Below are positions 4,653-5,461 of a stretch of DNA of 5,461 bases, in pieces. Origin of the DNA: QALR01 sp045124015 (GTDB lineage: Bacteria; Bacillota; Clostridia; Oscillospirales; CAG-272). The position numbers and the translations under genes are program-made. The stretch's first letter is position 1, and each line of letters starts with the position of its first letter. The notes beneath the pieces were generated by a model. The model worked only from the letters and a program-made list of their open reading frames with translations. It was not told the DNA's origin and made no database searches. Location of the stretch: the NCBI GenBank assembly GCA_045124015.1, contig JBGVLA010000099.1, positions 1-5,461 on the forward strand. The letters run 5' to 3'.

Positions 4653-5461
4653 TTATTTTTTCAAAATATCCTCGCAAAAATCGATTTTTTGCGGATCAAG
4701 GGCGATCGTTTTGCCCTTCATATAGTTGAGAATCGTGCTTGCATCGTCCTCGAAACGCAGCTTATACGAGCAAAGCGCTTGACGGTATTTGCCTGCTTCC
4801 CTGTCGGCGCGGTTTTCCGCATATTTACCATCGCCAATAAGAGGATGTCCGATGCTTGCCATATGGGCGCGGATCTGATGCGTTCTGCCCGTTACAAGCT
4901 CGACCTCAAGGAGTGCTTCCTCGCCTCTCGTACCGATGACCTCGTATTTCGTGATGATATGCTTCCATTCCTCGCCTGCCTTTTTGCCCTTTGGCAAGGC
5001 CTTGGAGACTTCTACCTTATTGCTTGCGCTATCCTTATGCAGATAGCCCTCAAGGGTCGCTTTTTTCTGCGCGGGGATGCCGTGAACGCGGCAAAGATAG
5101 AACTTTGATATGGTCCTTTCCTTGATCTTTTCGTTCATCACGCGCAAGGTCTCCGCATTTTTTGCCGCGATGACAAGTCCTCGCGTATTGCGGTCGATGC
5201 GATTGCAAAGCGCAGGTGCGAAGGACATTTCATCCTCGGGGCGATATTCGCCCTTTTGCCAAAGATAGGCTTTGACGTGTTCGATCAGGGTATTTTTTTC
5301 GCCTGCCTCGTCGCTGTGAGAAAGCATACCGACGGGTTTATCGCAAACGAGAAGATTTTCGTCTTCATACACGACCCCAAAGGAAGGCTTGATATTTTGA
5401 TACAAATTGTCCGACTGCTCACGCGCCAAAAAATCGGGTGGGAGAAAAAGCTCCACAGTGT
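4653..5461 (-). CDS. RluA-family RNA pseudouridine synthase; 5' end cut by window edge
   Basis: Isomerises uridine to pseudouridine in structured RNA, probably rRNA; the target site cannot be told from sequence. Numbering from the GTG at 5454-5456, the catalytic domain begins at VVYEDENLLVCDKPVGMLSH (28-47). It carries NRIDRNTRGLVIAAKN at 85-100 with catalytic Asp88, and then KFYLCRVHG at 118-126. The RTHQIRAHMASIGHPLIGDG stretch at 191-210 is a family hallmark. The frame stays open through the window end, and the first residues (VELFLPPD) look like the end of an S4 RNA-binding domain, so the true start and that domain probably lie outside. I therefore do not accept the GTG as the start. RIDRNT replaces the more usual RLDxxTSG, as in a known clostridial subgroup. 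It is upstream of and co-oriented with infC. Confidence 0.93.
   Translation of the reverse strand, partial: TVELFLPPDFLAREQSDNLYQNIKPSFGVVYEDENLLVCDKPVGMLSHSDEAGEKNTLIEHVKAYLWQKGEYRPEDEMSFAPALCNRIDRNTRGLVIAAKNAETLRVMNEKIKERTISKFYLCRVHGIPAQKKATLEGYLHKDSASNKVEVSKALPKGKKAGEEWKHIITKYEVIGTRGEEALLEVELVTGRTHQIRAHMASIGHPLIGDGKYAENRADREAGKYRQALCSYKLRFEDDASTILNYMKGKTIALDPQKIDFCEDILKK

Noticed and set aside
4673..4693. AT-rich near-palindrome (CGCAAAAA / TTTTTTGCG) near the end of the pseudouridine synthase gene
   Set aside because: It lies inside the coding sequence, encodes ordinary residues near the C-terminus, and has no U-run after it, so it is not a terminator; probably chance.

Overview
The window is an ordinary chromosomal housekeeping segment of a Gram-positive, most likely an uncultured Clostridia-type Bacillota. 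The evidence is the gene set and order (infC-rpmI-rplT followed by a TrmH-family methyltransferase, dprA and topA), strong AAGGAG/GGAGG ribosome binding sites, consensus TTGACA/TATAAT promoters, intrinsic terminators, and an L20-type attenuator leader ahead of infC. Base composition is moderate in genes and AT-rich between them. I cannot place it to genus.

All genes are on the minus strand, so transcription runs from high to low coordinates. The segment opens (4653-5461) with the 3' part of an RluA-family pseudouridine synthase gene cut by the window edge. A perfect consensus promoter lies 11 bp after its stop codon and drives the translation operon infC (IF3), rpmI (L35) and rplT (L20). Its leader of about 164 nt holds an intrinsic terminator and an upstream 8-nt antiterminator, as expected for L20-controlled attenuation. 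infC appears to start at a rare AUC codon, which would allow IF3 to limit its own translation. A strong 14-bp hairpin (3255-3286) ends this operon.

A second unit follows: a TrmH/SpoU-family RNA methyltransferase and dprA, with the methyltransferase stop codon overlapping the dprA Shine-Dalgarno sequence. After a 224-bp AT-rich gap that carries an inverted repeat, a G-rich tract and a near-perfect promoter comes topA, whose 3' part runs off the window start just before the expected catalytic tyrosine.

Together the genes cover rRNA modification, translation initiation, ribosome assembly, handling of incoming DNA and supercoil control. I found no mobile element, CRISPR array, tRNA, rRNA or defence island, and no convincing new multi-gene system. 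The points most worth a second look are regulatory: the AUC start of infC, the attenuator architecture, and small dyads near two promoters. No gene-free stretch exceeds about 225 bp.
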